Shown here: positions 1 through 12,800 of the stretch, one piece after another
Numbering within the stretch: the first letter of the stretch is position 1
Layout: every line of letters begins with the position of its first letter
NCBI GenBank assembly: GCA_034359265.1
Contig: CP136895.1
Coordinates: forward strand, 3,226,501 to 3,290,500
DNA length: 64,000 nucleotides
Direction of reading: 5' to 3'
DNA from: Canna indica
Taxonomy: Eukaryota; Streptophyta; Magnoliopsida; Zingiberales; Cannaceae
The notes under the pieces: generated by a model
What the model was told of the DNA's origin: nothing
Databases searched by the model: none
The model's input: only the letters and a program-made list of their open reading frames with translations
Position numbers and translations under genes: made by a program

Positions 1-1226
1 GACTGTTTGATGGTAATACACTCTACCAATGTTGGAGCAGATTTTGATGTGATTTCGTTCCCACCAATGTCCAAGACTTCAAGAGATGGAAGAGATTTCT
101 TTAAGGAATTGGCAATGGCAATGGTTGCCTCATCCTCCAGATTAAGATAGCTAAGATACAATTCAGTAATGTAGACTAGCTTTTCAAGTGTCTTGCTCAG
201 GGCTATTCCTGCATCCACACCAAATATGTTATCACGGAGATCAATTTTCTTCAAATGAGTACAAGTATCTAAGGCCTTGGCCAATTCAATGCCACCCTCA
301 GAGCCCACCCGGGTTGACGAACACCTGAAATCCTCAAGCGCAGGAGAACGTTTCAGGAGCTCAGAAATAGCAATTGCACCCTCATCTCCAGTCATATTAT
401 TATGGAAGTGCAGAATCTTAAGCTTCTCAGTTGATGGAATTAGCTCACACACGGCTTTGGCAGCCTCCTCAGAGATTCCATCATTCATCAAGTAAAGCTC
501 CTCCAAGTTACTTTGTGACTTTAGAAGTTCTTCAAATGCCCGGACTCCCTTCTCACCCAATGCATTGTCAGAAAGGTTCAGATATCTGAGAACACAGCCT
601 TCCAATGCGGATGAGAATATCTTGATGACTTCAAGAGCTTCATCTTCCGGCCTTCCTGCAACAAAATCTGATAGATTCACCTCTGTCAATTGCTCCTTAA
701 TGGATGACAGAATAGGTCCTGCAACATGGGCTGCATCAATGCCAAAGCTTCTGTTGCTAAGGCATATCTTTGTGTACATATTTCCTTGCTCTGTTAGTGG
801 ACTAAAAAGTTTTCTGGCTTCCTCGGCATCAATAAATGCTCTAATACCACCTGAAATATCAAACGTTTTTTCAGCAGGCTTTACAGGTCTATGAACTGCT
901 TCCACTACACCATTCTCTTTGCGTTTAGGGCTCCTCTTAAGTACTTCCAACATTTGTTTGCTCGTTTCCTTGGCATAGAACTGAACTGCAGAACTTCCAT
1001 CACCATCAAGGTCTTTCTGAAATTGTTCGCTAGCAGCAACAAAGCATTCATCCTCAATTCTTTTAGCATTCTCATGTGCTTCTTCTTTGCTCAAGAGGCC
1101 ATACTTGCTGAAGAAGATTGATTCTGAGGAGAGATTTGTGGTCATCTTTTCCACAAGCATTGTTCTTGTGCTTGCACTGGGAGGCCATAGCTTAATTGAG
1201 CACGCTCGAGGAGCACCAGTATCCAT
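1..1226 (-). CDS. RANGAP1: Ran GTPase-activating protein with WPP domain, 3' end cut by window edge
   Basis: The protein would stimulate GTP hydrolysis by Ran and set the cytoplasmic side of the Ran gradient; plant RanGAPs are tethered to the nuclear envelope by an N-terminal WPP domain. The minus strand is open without interruption from ATG at 1226 to base 1 (about 408 codons). Residues 10-110 are a WPP domain (LWPPSASTR at residues 13-21, then FFSKYGLLSKEEA). It is followed by the GGIRAFIDAEEA linker and a run of leucine-rich repeats such as LRYLNLSDNALGEKGV and LEVLDIGGNEITSKSA. Lack of introns in the coding part, with an intron in the 5' leader, fits this family. The acidic C-terminal tail lies outside the window. 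RanGAP1 versus RanGAP2 cannot be decided, so the symbol is the family name only. Family assignment is very secure. Confidence 0.95.
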   Translation of the reverse strand, partial: MDTGAPRACSIKLWPPSASTRTMLVEKMTTNLSSESIFFSKYGLLSKEEAHENAKRIEDECFVAASEQFQKDLDGDGSSAVQFYAKETSKQMLEVLKRSPKRKENGVVEAVHRPVKPAEKTFDISGGIRAFIDAEEARKLFSPLTEQGNMYTKICLSNRSFGIDAAHVAGPILSSIKEQLTEVNLSDFVAGRPEDEALEVIKIFSSALEGCVLRYLNLSDNALGEKGVRAFEELLKSQSNLEELYLMNDGISEEAAKAVCELIPSTEKLKILHFHNNMTGDEGAIAISELLKRSPALEDFRCSSTRVGSEGGIELAKALDTCTHLKKIDLRDNIFGVDAGIALSKTLEKLVYITELYLSYLNLEDEATIAIANSLKKSLPSLEVLDIGGNEITSKSAPTLVECITIKQ

Positions 1227-2600
1227 ATTTTTCTGCTTTATTAACCAATGCAAAAAAAAGGTAAATGCCGTAATTTGGCAAAAGCCTACATATATATTAG
1301 AAAATAAAGCGAACCAAGGCAATTAGAAATAAATCAGACAAACATAGAAGGAGAACAAGGAACTTTTACCTTTTGAAACCAAAAGGTAGAAAAGACAAAT
1401 ATTACATGAACAATGTTAGAATTAGAACTGGACTCTAAAAGAACAAATGCTGATATATGTAAGCAAAACTGCATAGTTTTAACTGGTCTTACCAATTACT
1501 CATTCGCTGACATAAGCAGAAACTTGCTTAATTGTCAACAGACAGTATTTAGAATGTGCATTGAATTGCATGGAAACAATCACAATTATCAAAAAATAGG
1601 CTATTCAGATATGATATCCACCAATTTGAGGCATACTCCCAAGTGGTAAGTACATAACAATCTTTTTTGTATAATTGGTTGATCTCAAAATTTATAACAA
1701 AAATAACCAGTCTTCAGAACACACAAATAGATTCCCTGATCTCCATAAGTTCAAGCCATGCCATAGTTTCCTTCTTGCGCTCATGATACGATAAACCTCA
1801 AACTTTGAGCACACTAAGGTGTACAGATAACACAATGTCTGGATTGTCTTAAATGCTTAAGTTTGCAGCCTTATTTCAACCAATAATGCAAACAATATAA
1901 CCTCACTATGAGAACATAAAATTATAAACCAGGGCTTGTTTGGGGAGCAGAGGAACAATGAGTTCCCTCAACTTGAGAAATTTGGAATGCTCGCACATTT
2001 GCAGCGGAATGGACGGGTAAATTATCCTTCCCTTTTCCTCCACATCAATGAAATCTGGATCCCAAATAAGGGGTAGTAACTCTCTCTCCTTTCACTTGCC
2101 CTCGAATTCTCTCAATCCAAATAATGCCTCATCTTAGGTATTTAACATATCTGAATCATGAAACTCCTAACATAACGTGAATCCACATGAAGCAAGGAAG
2201 CAAAAAGCAATAGTCATTACCAACAAACATATATGACTGCTAAACAGTTCGCGATTTTAAGCCAACAATTCATAACATAACATCAGTTTGCAGTGCAAAA
2301 AATTGTGAACTTGTTTTTGAAAAGTCCATACAAGTTTTTAATCTTTAGATACAACACACAGAAAATGCCGATGCTTCTTGTCAAGAACAACAATGTCAAT
2401 TGAAACAGATCTAAGAGAAAAAGGAGAAAAACATACCAGTGATCAGATGCAAGAGCGCCAAGAGGGACGGAGATAGGAAAGGGTAAGAGAGCCACCAAAA
2501 GGGTGCAGTTTGTGCCTCTCTTCTCCGTAGCTACCTGCACTGTCGAAGCCCTAACTCTTCCCCGCTTTAAAAGGAGAGAGAGGTAAACGTCGAACAGAGA
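1227..2600 (-). promoter_or_regulatory. 5' leader with intron, and promoter region of the RanGAP gene
   Basis: No conserved coding sequence is seen. A plausible 5' UTR intron runs from a donor read on the minus strand as CTG|GTATGT (exon edge near 2441) to an acceptor just upstream of the start codon (AAAGCAG|AAAAATATGG, near 1232). A short open frame on the minus strand (2283-2540) begins in the putative first exon and could act as an upstream ORF, but nothing supports it as a protein. The transcription start is inferred to be around 2530-2580. Exact UTR boundaries need cDNA. Confidence 0.45.
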
Positions 2601-5089
2601 GATAGCCGTTGGGCCTGTTCCGGTTCGGTTTGTGCACGTTAATGAACCGCTTCGAATGGGAGAAAAAGGAAATTAAAGTAATGAACCAATATAAAAGTCG
2701 GTTCAATCCGAGACGGTTCGGTTCTCACTGCGCGGAGTCATCTTTCAAGTTTCAGTCTGAAATGATTTTGAATTCTTCCGATCCATTTTGGCTCCAAGAA
2801 GGGGATCCGGATCTAGTGAGTCGGGTAAGACAAAGAACAGGAAATTCAAACAACCGCCGTTCAGGAAGTCAAGTGGACCCGCAGATCGCTTATTAGATAT
2901 CTTGAAATGATAGAATAGTTAGGCTGTATTGTATGGCTCGAGTTCGCAATCCTAAAACACGACTTTCTCAAAATTGATATTATAATAAAAATTAATTATT
3001 TTATTTTTTACTTAATAATATTTTAAAATTTAAAATATATTTAATTAATTATTTAATTATCTAAAATTATTTTTTATTTTTAAATTAATTTTTATTTATT
3101 TTCAAATTTAAAAGTAAGATGTGAAAAACGATAATACTCATTTTATATCATCAGACAATGTATGATTTAGTGAGAGTCAATATATTATCCTCACAAATAT
3201 ATGATTTACTTGTGTAATACCTAAATATATATTGAACTTTAATTTTTTTTAAAAAAATTATCCAAAATTTTTATTTCATCAAATTATATTATTTATTATT
3301 AGATTTATATCAATTTTATTTTATCAAGTGATCTATCAATAATTTTATTAAAATAATAATGTGACTTCCTAACGTGTATTACAATAATATTTTAAAATAA
3401 AAAAATCGTGTTAATTTATATTTAAATAATATAAAATATTCTTATGTAAATATTGATTTGTTTTTAAAAAATCATCCATGATGAGAATATTTTTTAAAAT
3501 AATATTATTTTAATATAACATAATATATTAACAATGGTTAACAGAGGAAAGTAAATAAAAACGAGTAGACGAAAGAGATGCACATCCACACCTACTCGAC
3601 TCTCCACCTGTACAAATTGCGTCGGCAAATAAATACAATAATGGAGATGAAATCATGAAATATATTTTAACTGATATAATCTTTTTATATTAAAAATTAT
3701 GAAATATAAATTAAATAATGTGCACAAATAGTTATTTTAAATAAATAATATTTTAGTATATATATATATATATATAATATTATAAATAAATATATTATTT
3801 CTTTTAAAAATGGATGATTAAAATTTATATTAGAAATGTTGAACTTCTTATATTTATCAAAGTATTTATTTTTATAATAACTTAATATGAATAACTATTA
3901 TAATTTATCGATATCTTATTTTTCAAATAAGCTTAAATATCATATAAATTTAATTTTGAGTAAAAATTATTAAATTATAATATATTTAGTTTTAATATGA
4001 TTGTACATGTAAATATTTTATTATATTTAAAAATATAAATGTACTTATATAATTCAAAAATAGTGAAAAAAATTATATTTTTAATTATATAGCCAACAAT
4101 TTTATCGATTAACCCACTGGTTTGACCAACGAGCTACTAAAGTTCAACTAAGGCGATTAGTAGTGAATTATTTAAAAAATTACAAAAATATATTATTGTA
4201 TAGTAAAAATAGTTAAAATATATTAAAATTACAATTAATCATTGTATGATTAAAAAAATATAAGTTGGATTTGATATTATCATTTTTTTTCATTTTATAC
4301 TAGTAATATTTTGGTACTAATAAAATATATTAAATCTTATTACAATTTTCCAATATATTTACATTATGAATTATCAACATTAATATTTAATAATTAGGTT
4401 ATAAATAATGGAAACACATTTAATACTATATTCTATTTATATAATTCATAACCTAAAAAAGCCAATTAATTAGACACTTGGCACTCCTAATTCATAATAC
4501 TATATCCTAACTTACAATTTATTTTTTAAACATGAGGCAATTTCGACCAACCACAATAAATAATTACCATATCCATTTTTAAACCGTGTAGATATAGATG
4601 CTAAAAAGAAATGTGGATTTGTTTGCTTCCTATGATAGAGAGGTATAAGATAAAGGGGTATAGGATAAGATATTAATTCTTATTCATTATTTATTTAGTA
4701 CATGAATTGAAAAAAAATAAAAATAAAATTATATCAAATAAATATTAGATTTAAAATTATATTCAATTATACCTTTCGGTTGTTATCATATTTAATCATA
4801 TCTAATTCAACGATACAAAGTTTAGATAATGGGTGAATATTTATATGCCCTATGTCTAGATATATAAATATCTTTTTATAATTTACAAAATAGAGACTTA
4901 TTATTGTAAATTTATTTGAAAAAGAAACTACTTAAAAATCCTTTTATTAAATTTGAAAATAATGGATTGGTTTGTTTGGAAATTTAATTGAGAGTGAAAT
5001 TTGTAGGAAAAAAATTATTGTATTTCAAGTGTTACGAATCACAAGAGTGAGATGTGATAATATATGAGATTTTATTCATTATTTAATTA
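2601..5089. other. AT-rich intergenic stretch, no gene recognised
   Basis: This stretch is extremely AT-rich from about 2980 onward, with homopolymer runs and a short TA microsatellite near 3759-3775. No open frame longer than chance and no recognisable protein motif was found. Short stretches resemble decayed non-autonomous transposons, but no terminal repeats or target duplications could be fixed. Confidence 0.5.
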
Positions 5090-7394
5090 CTGCATGAATA
5101 TATATATATATATATAAAAGAAATGATTTTTTTTCGTCTAAACTCATTCACTCTTTTAAATTTTTATATTTATTTTTATCCGATTTTATATTTATATTTT
5201 TATCCCTCTTCTCAAAAAAAATTTCTTTCATTTTAATCCACTTATTTTTTCTATACGCACATATTTTTATTTTTTTATTTTTTATTTTTATTTTTTGAAT
5301 AATGGTTGTGAGTATTTTTTATTTATTAAAGTTTTTTATATTAATTTTTGTATTTTAAAATATTATTTTGTGGGTTGTTATTGAAAAATAATAATTCAAA
5401 ATAATAAAAAAAACATACAATTTGGAATAATTTAAATATTTTTTTTCAACTTATTATATTATACTTATATTATATTTAATTTTTATTCATAAATTTTTTA
5501 TTATTTTTGCATTTTTAATTTGTTTGATCATTGAAATTCATATAAATTAATTTTTTAATTATATAATTATTTTTATATTACTTTTGTGTTTATGAAAAAT
5601 AATATTTCAAAACCAAAAAATTTTATACAGTTTAGAATAATTTAAATATCTTATTTTCTATTTTTTTAACTTATTATCTTATACTTATCTTATATTTGAT
5701 TTTTATCCGTAACAATCTTATTATATTTGCATTTTTAATTTTTTTATCATTGAAATTCATATAAATTATTTTTTTAATATATATAATTATTTCTTATATT
5801 ATTTTTGTATTTATGAAATATCATTTTTTCTTTATATTTGAAGAAACCTAAATAATTTATATATATATATAAGCAACATATCGTTTCCGCCTAAATTCCA
5901 TCCCCTCAAATTTTTGCCACTTTCTTCATCCAACTTTTTTCTATCTAAATTTTTATCCCACTTAAATCTGGAATAAAAGTTTTTACTCCACTTATTTTCT
6001 CTATATGTATCTATTTTGATATTTTTAATTTTTAATTTATTATTTTTTGAATAGTAATTGTAAAAAAAAATATTTATTGAAGTTTTTTATATTAGTTTTT
6101 CAATTTTAAATTATCATTTTGGGTTTGTTAATGAAAAATAGTATTTCAAAACCAAAGAAATTTGTGTAGCTTAGAATAATTTAAATATATTATTTTCTAT
6201 TTTTTTTAATGTTATTTTATATTTATATTATATTTGATTTAATCCATAAAAATATTATTATCTTTGTATTTTTTATTTTTTGATAATTGAAATCTATATA
6301 AATTAATTTTTTTAATGTATATAATTATTTTTTATATTATTTTTATATTTATGAAATATCATTTTCCCTTTTTAAAAAATAAATTATTTTAAATTTCTTA
6401 TTTTTGAATTAGTTATTTATAATTATAAATTTTTAATTGATATACATTACTTTATATTTGCATTATATTTGATGTTTACTCTTAAAATTATTAATAGTTT
6501 CTTATTTTATTTTAAATTTAATTATTACTATAGTTATTTTAAAAATAATTATATAAATATATGTACACACTTCTATAATTATATAAATCAAAATCAAATT
6601 AATATATATTACTTTATGGTATATTTATATATTTTATGTGAAATTTTAATTTAATTTAAATATCTTACTGTTGGTTTTTATTATCAAAAATATTTTTTTA
6701 TAATTTGATAATAATATTGTAGCTTATTTCTGAAAATACTGGCATAGAAATATTTAGTTTTAATATTTTAATATTAATAATTTTGAATACTAAATTATTG
6801 TTACAAATTTAATTTAAAATTTAAAATAAAAATTAATTTATAATTAAAGTTTAAAATAATTATTTTTATAAATATATTAAAAAATAGTTTTAAATTTAAA
6901 TTTGTATAATTTCAAATTAAAATTATGTTACAAAATATGAAAATATCAAAAAAATCAATAGACTATTTTATTTATATATAATAATAATATATTTAAAATA
7001 TAAAATTTAATTTCAAGTTTTTTTTGTAAAATGCTAATAATATAGTAATTTATTTTTGAAAAATCTAGGTAATAATTATTTAATTCTAAATTTTTTATTT
7101 AAATTATTAAGAATATTAAATTATAGATAAAATTTAATTTACAATTTAATTAAATTGATTTATAATTAAAATTTTAAATAATCATTTTTCTAAAATTATA
7201 AAAATTAGTTCTAAATTTAAATTTATATAATTTCACGTTAAATTTATATTATAAAATATAAAAAAATATCAATATTTTTTTGACAAACTATTATATATAT
7301 ATAAAAACATATATTAAAATATAATCTTAAATTTCAAATTTTTTTATTTTCAAAATTACAAATTAATCGTGCAAAGCGCGGATACTATAACTAG
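5090..7394 (+). mobile_element. non-autonomous Helitron-like element (3' end clear, 5' end approximate)
   Basis: The right end has the Helitron signature: a short GC-rich hairpin (CGTGCAAAGCGCG, 7368-7380) in otherwise AT-only DNA, ten bases, then CTAG (7391-7394) followed by T. No RepHel coding sequence is present, so the element would be non-autonomous. The left end is uncertain. Two similar starts, TA-runs followed by similar CTAAA-type sequence, occur near 5095 and 5855, so the element may be internally duplicated or be two overlapping copies. Helitrons leave no target duplication, so the left boundary cannot be proved from one copy. Confidence 0.5.
5393..6370 (+). repeat. three diverged copies of an approximately 210-bp AT-rich repeat
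   Basis: Copies begin near 5393, 5605 and 6145. Each starts with a TTTCAAAACC-like segment, then AGAATAATTTAAATAT, a TTATATTTGAT motif, and ends with TTTATGAAATATCATTT-like sequence. The first two are adjacent in tandem and the third is separated by about 300 bp that itself resembles 5130-5390. The copies differ at many positions, so they are not recent. Confidence 0.6.
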
Positions 7395-7551
7395 TTACGA
7401 TAAAATGATATTATAAAATATATAATCAAATATTATATTTAAATAAAAATTAGATTTAGAAATCCAATTCAATCCTACATTTCCTTTATTATTCTTTCAT
7501 ATCCTATCCCTTTCAATTTAATACACGGAACAAAAGAACCATTGCAGCTTT

Positions 7552-8401
7552 AGTCCAATCACATAGCAAAAATATGGCTCACAATCAGATTTGTTCAGTT
7601 CAGCTAGGTTTTGAGGTTGACCTAATCCAATTTATGTCAGTGTGGCCTATAATTAGACCTCGAGGTTCCGTTCCAATTATGTATTCTCAGTCCAATCACC
7701 TAGCAAAAATATGGCTCACAATCAGATTTGTTCAGTTCAGCTAGGTTTTGAGGTTGACCTAATCCAATCAGGGGCGGCTCAAAAAATATTATGGTCTAAG
7801 ACGAAATCTTAAGATGAGATCTTTTGAGTCTAATAGATGGATCGCTCCTGAACCGTTGGTCTTAATTGAAGTTGGCATGAGCACTGTCACTTAATTAAAG
7901 ATTTGTATATATTAGGGATGTGCATGGGTATCGAGTTGACTCGGAACCGATTGAAACCTACCCAATCGGATAGGTTGCGGGTAGACCCGAATTAAATTCG
8001 GATTGAGTCTGGGATAAAACTTAAGGAACATGTTAAAATCGATTTTGGTTCTCGGTCCAACACATCGAGTATCCGGAATCGGAACCGAAATAAATTAAGT
8101 AATGATGTATTACAAAAAAATGAGTAAAAAATTAGATCGATCGAGAGAAAATATAGAATAGTGAGAAATTGATAAAATAACAGTGGGCTAATTAATGAAA
8201 ATGAGATAAATATGATTATAAAAGATTAAATGACTTATTTGAGTCCTTAATATGATGATCTAAGTAGTTTGAGGCCTAAAATTTTGGGGGGGCCTAAGGC
8301 AATGGCCTTTTTGGCCAAAGGGTAGAGCCGGCCTTGAATCCAATTTATGTGAGTGTGGCCTATAATTAGACCTCGAGGTTCCATTCCAATTATGTATTCT
8401 C
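7552..8401 (+). repeat. 137-bp tandem duplication, second copy split by a hAT element
   Basis: Copy one is 7552-7688. Copy two starts at 7689 (AGTCCAATCAC) and follows copy one at an offset of exactly 137 bases until AATCCAAT at 7761-7768. It is then interrupted and resumes at AATCCAAT (8337-8344), running to TATGTATTCTC at 8401. The two copies differ by only a few bases. The function of the repeated unit is unknown. Confidence 0.85.
7769..8336. mobile_element. 568-bp non-autonomous hAT element
   Basis: The element is flanked by a perfect 8-bp direct duplication, AATCCAAT (7761-7768 and 8337-8344), the target-site length of the hAT superfamily. The ends are imperfect inverted repeats: CAGGGGCGGCTC at the left, and CAAGGCCGGCTC when the right end is read on the other strand. 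Because it interrupts a tandem repeat, the uninterrupted first repeat copy shows the empty site. No transposase frame is present. Confidence 0.85.
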
Positions 8402-8439
8402 TTTCGTAAATATGTAGATTCGTGCGAAGCACCTATTTC

Positions 8440-8875
8440 TAGGGCTGTTTCATTGGGTCGGTATACCCAATGAACTTGAGAACCCGACCCATTGGGTAAT
8501 CAGGTCTCTATTGAGGTAAAACCTAAGCAAACTCAATCATAATTAGATCGGATCTTAAATTTTAGATTCTAGATTTTGAAACTCGATGACCTAACTATTT
8601 GTATTTTTTTTATTTTTTAAAATCACACACCAAACTTATTTTTATAATCACCAAGCAATCAGATTGGACTTGTAATGATTTTATTGAACAATATGACTAT
8701 TAAGATTGGACTTTGAATATGCATGGAATTTAGTATTTGAAATTTGATTATAATGCACTTGCAATCGATTGAAGGTATTAAATTTATTATATTTTAATTT
8801 TATTTTATTATTATTAAATTTATTAAATTCAAACGAGTATTCCGAATATCCGACCCAAATCCGTGAACAAACCTA
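8440..8875. mobile_element. 436-bp hAT-like miniature element
   Basis: The left end reads TAGGGCTGTTTCATTGGGTC and the right end, read on the other strand, starts TAGGTTTGTTCACGGATTTG, then GGTCGG, so the ends form an imperfect inverted repeat of the TAGGG-TGT type common in plant hAT MITEs. The flanking 8-mers are CCTATTTC (8432-8439) and CCTCTCTC (8876-8883), which agree at six of eight positions, as expected for an old target duplication. No coding capacity was found. Confidence 0.55.
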
Positions 8876-9288
8876 CCTCTCTCTCCTCAACACAACTTTT
8901 GTAGAGCAAAACCCAATCATCACACATTTATTTATGATATGCATCTGAAAACATTCTTTTTAAATTATATTTTTGAAAGTGAATATATCTTGCTGAGTAA
9001 AAAGTTAATATATTTAAATAGCTCAACTAAATATATTTGTAATAAATGTTAATATATTCAATGTATACTACATCAAAGTTGGAGTGAGATGCCTGGCTGC
9101 TGTGATGCATAGGCATCACAGAAGTTTTATCCATTCCTTGAGTGTTAGCTCTTGGAAACAAAGTGCAAGGATTGCCGGAGAGCATGTACTCGACAGCCAT
9201 TTTAAAAACTTATTTTGTAACTTTTACCAAACATGACACGTGCAGTTCAATTCATTTTTAATAAAAATGTCATTGTGGAAACTTCAAA

Positions 9289-9324
<36 letters not shown>

Positions 9325-9825
9325 TGAAAAAAATATAGAAGAACTATCATAAGAGCGTTTTGTCCTGTTTGAAAAACAAAAAGATAAAAATAAGTCATCA
9401 ACAATAGAAGAGAAATTCAGGAGTCCTATACTCCTATACGGTAAAAAAAACAAAAAGCTTCAGTACAATACCTCATGCCCAATTTACTCTCGTGAGACAT
9501 CGAGTAAAATGAACAAAATATCATGACTTCTGCTCAACAGACAATCTTGCTGCATTCTTAATTACATGCACTACTACAGCTTTCTTGAGAGGCATGCAGA
9601 CAGCTTGTATATAGTGAATGCTATACTTTCCTATCGGCAAATTATAATTATGACTCATGGTTTTATATACAACAATCATGTATAACTGTAGTCTGAAACC
9701 TATACTTTCCATATCTGATGTCTATTTGCTATTATCTGGATTTATCTTGGCCTATTAGATCCTTCAGGAAATAATTACTACTACCTTCTTCTAAAGTCTG
9801 AATGTGCTGATGGAGAAACGCGTTT
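8876..9825. other. intergenic region and probable 3' UTR of the following minus-strand gene
   Basis: No recognisable coding sequence is present. It contains a TA dinucleotide microsatellite at about 9293-9319. The part nearest 9826 is presumably 3' UTR of the DEP/DUF547 gene, but no polyadenylation site can be assigned with confidence. Confidence 0.4.
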
Positions 9826-12800
9826 TCAGCAGTTCAGAGACCAATCAAAATTTTGGTAAGATATAATGATAGGACCTCCATCATTCAGAAGATGAGTTAA
9901 AAGACCAGCTTTAGTTGCATCGAGATAGTTCAATATCCACTTGAGGACGTCTTTTTCTTGCCCAAAATCAGCACTATACCTGTAATTAGAAATATTGAGT
10001 AAGTCGGCATATATTATGTTTGATTGTTTTCAAATGAACTATGAAAATTTCACAGTAATTTAGGCATGAAGGTTGGACATTTGCCGAGATCTTGGGCCCA
10101 TACTCTGTAGAATTCACTGGCAAATATTAATTGATACTAGCTAGTCCCTACATTAGCTGCTACATTAAGATAACTTTTGGTTTTACTTAGAAATCAGTAT
10201 AATTACATGGCGTTTGCATACATGAAAGCAAGTAATTTCTTCAATTCTTTGGATAGCAAAAAAGTAACTATTTTGATGGAGTCAAGAGTTATATATTATG
10301 AAGTGAATTAAGGCAACTGTGGTTTAGAGTCAGGAGTTATATATTATGAAGTGAATTAAGGCAATTGTGGTTTCCCTGCGGACGAGTCCACTGTACAAAG
10401 ATGATAAATCTGAAAAAGTGCATGGTATATAATGTTCCACGTAAAGAACAAGACCATAAATCGCTTTTAAGCATAACAAACACAACTGGATAATTAAGAG
10501 AAACTCACCACTTGATTATCCTGGTGAGATAGACGACCCTCTTCTCAAGATCCACCTCCACGCCACCACCAAGGAAGAACGCCCTTGTAGCATACCTAAG
10601 TTCTAAGTCAACCCCTTGGGTAGAGAAGAACCGTACTGTTGGACTTGAACGGGTTCCATTGCATAAACCAAAATGGATCAAAGGGTTCACCTTTTCAGGA
10701 GCCAACTACGAATTGAGATAGATTTATTTTAGCTGGCATCATCAGTAAATAAAATTTCGAAGGGATAGACCAAACAAATACCTTCAATCGCTTGTCACTA
10801 GCACTGAATGGCTTCACTAAGGAGTAAGGCTGCCTTCTATTTGATCGGAGTATGCCATTCTTGATGGAGGAAAGGGAATAAGGATAGCCTCCGACTATAT
10901 ACTGGAAGTCAGTATAGAAAGCCCTCCTGTCAATCACTCCAGGTTGGCCAACCCTGATGATAGCGTGAATGACCATTGCATTGTACAAGTTCAAGAAGAA
11001 AGTCAACCTCTCATCGGCTGAGAGGCTGAAAAGGTCGACCCGTTGCAGATCTTGGACCAAGTTAACATATCTGTTCACCATACCAAAATAGGACAAATCA
11101 AAAACAAACTTAGCCAAATTTGTACTAGCCTTATACTGACGAGATTTTTGTAGGTAGATCAATTAGAAAGAATACACAACTGGAGCAACGTGATTTAGGA
11201 TAAAATCTGCTTTGAAGTCACTGTAATCAGTTGCTGTAGTCTAATAAATTCTGATAAAATAATTATATAAAAAAATAATGGACAAAGGTGTTAACGGTAT
11301 ACGCGTTACTTAGTGGTGAATCATGTTGCAACTGCACAAAGAGCCAACATACCTTCGAAACTCCTCGCTGGCACCTATACGGCCATAGTCAAGATGGCGC
11401 CGATCATCAGATGCATAGGCTTCAAGTACGGCAGTCATGAGCTTAGTTAGCCTCAGACTGACAGCGGCAGCAGGCTTGGGTTCATAGTCATTTGTTGATC
11501 CTCTAAAGTTGAAACATCTAGGAATTGCCGGTTCATGCTCAAGAAAACGGTAGAAATGATTGTTGCCATCCTCAAAGTCATTCTCCCTGTATTAGTTAAT
11601 TTAGTTGGTATTAATATATTATAGAAAAATCAAAATGTCAACCTTCCTGGAGAAAATAAATGCAGCCTAAAGATCCACTCCACTGACAATATAAATTCAG
11701 ATAATATAGGACTCACCGGAATACATGATGTATGAAGTGCCCCCTAGCGAGCTCTTTTCCAATCTCCACCGCCTATAGTAAGTCAAATACGAGTAAGTAT
11801 ATAGTAGAAAAAAATATTGGTTTCGACTTCCTAAGAGAATGGATTTTATATAGAGGTTTAAAAGAAATTGTTTGCTATTATATTACATCAGTATTTGTAT
11901 CAATATGAACAAGGTCAACTCTTATCAGCAGCTATCATACTTTTATTTGTACGAGCACTGCTCTGATGCTAGCGGCATGCTGGTGTGCGTATTTCGCATT
12001 TGAATGAGGGCGAAACATCATTTGTGTCGTTGCTTATGATATTCCATTCATAATAGACAAACATTCAATATCCTACTTTAAAAATGATGTATTTCTTAGT
12101 GTCATGATCAAGAAGAATTAGATACCGGAAAAAAATGATCATGAGTCAGATCAGTGACTCGATCCTAGCAAAAAGATTCTTCTCTCTGATCTGGGAAAAT
12201 CCCATGTTCAAGTTATGAATTTTGGTAATGGCTCAAACTTCAATTCCCGACAATGCTTTTGTCAGCATCCTTTAAATGCATCAATCAGGGATGATTAGCA
12301 ATAGACTATACATAAACATCTACACGAGTTCATCTAGCTTGTAGCCTCTTATGGGCAATCTATGAATTCTACCAACAACAAAAGTAAACCCCCATAAAGT
12401 GGGCCCAGACGCCGAAAGCTGTCTGCCAAACTCGACAAGAAATCGGTTAGGCCCGCACTCGCTCGCCCACACTGCACAACCAACAGCACATGCACTAACC
12501 TCGGACGCGTAACTGAATCACGCCCTTATCCCTCGCCTTTCGGGCCCGAATCCATCACCATGGCAATTCGATTGAATCGGAGGGCCAGAGCCCGAGCAAA
12601 TGTGACCATGTGCGGACTGGCACCCACGTCGGACCCACAACCTAACGGACTACTCCACGAACCTCTCTCTGTCTCGCACCTGCTAACCCCGCATTGGCGA
12701 AGTTCACGAGGCTGGGTTCGTCATCCTAGCCGTTGAACCTCAATCAGACGGATAAACATGCATTCGATGGGGGGAGCGGGAGAGGCCTTACCTTTTTGCG

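Noticed and set aside
2609..2896. 95-codon plus-strand frame upstream of the RanGAP promoter
   Set aside because: No recognisable motif; lies in promoter-side intergenic DNA and has no good start context or splice partners.
6469..6654. 61-codon frame rich in Asn, Tyr and Ile
   Set aside because: Composition is what AT-only DNA gives by chance, inside a Helitron-like element.
2950..7400. Considered as organellar DNA insertion
   Set aside because: No plastid or mitochondrial gene fragments are visible; the region is simple AT-rich sequence with a Helitron-type end.
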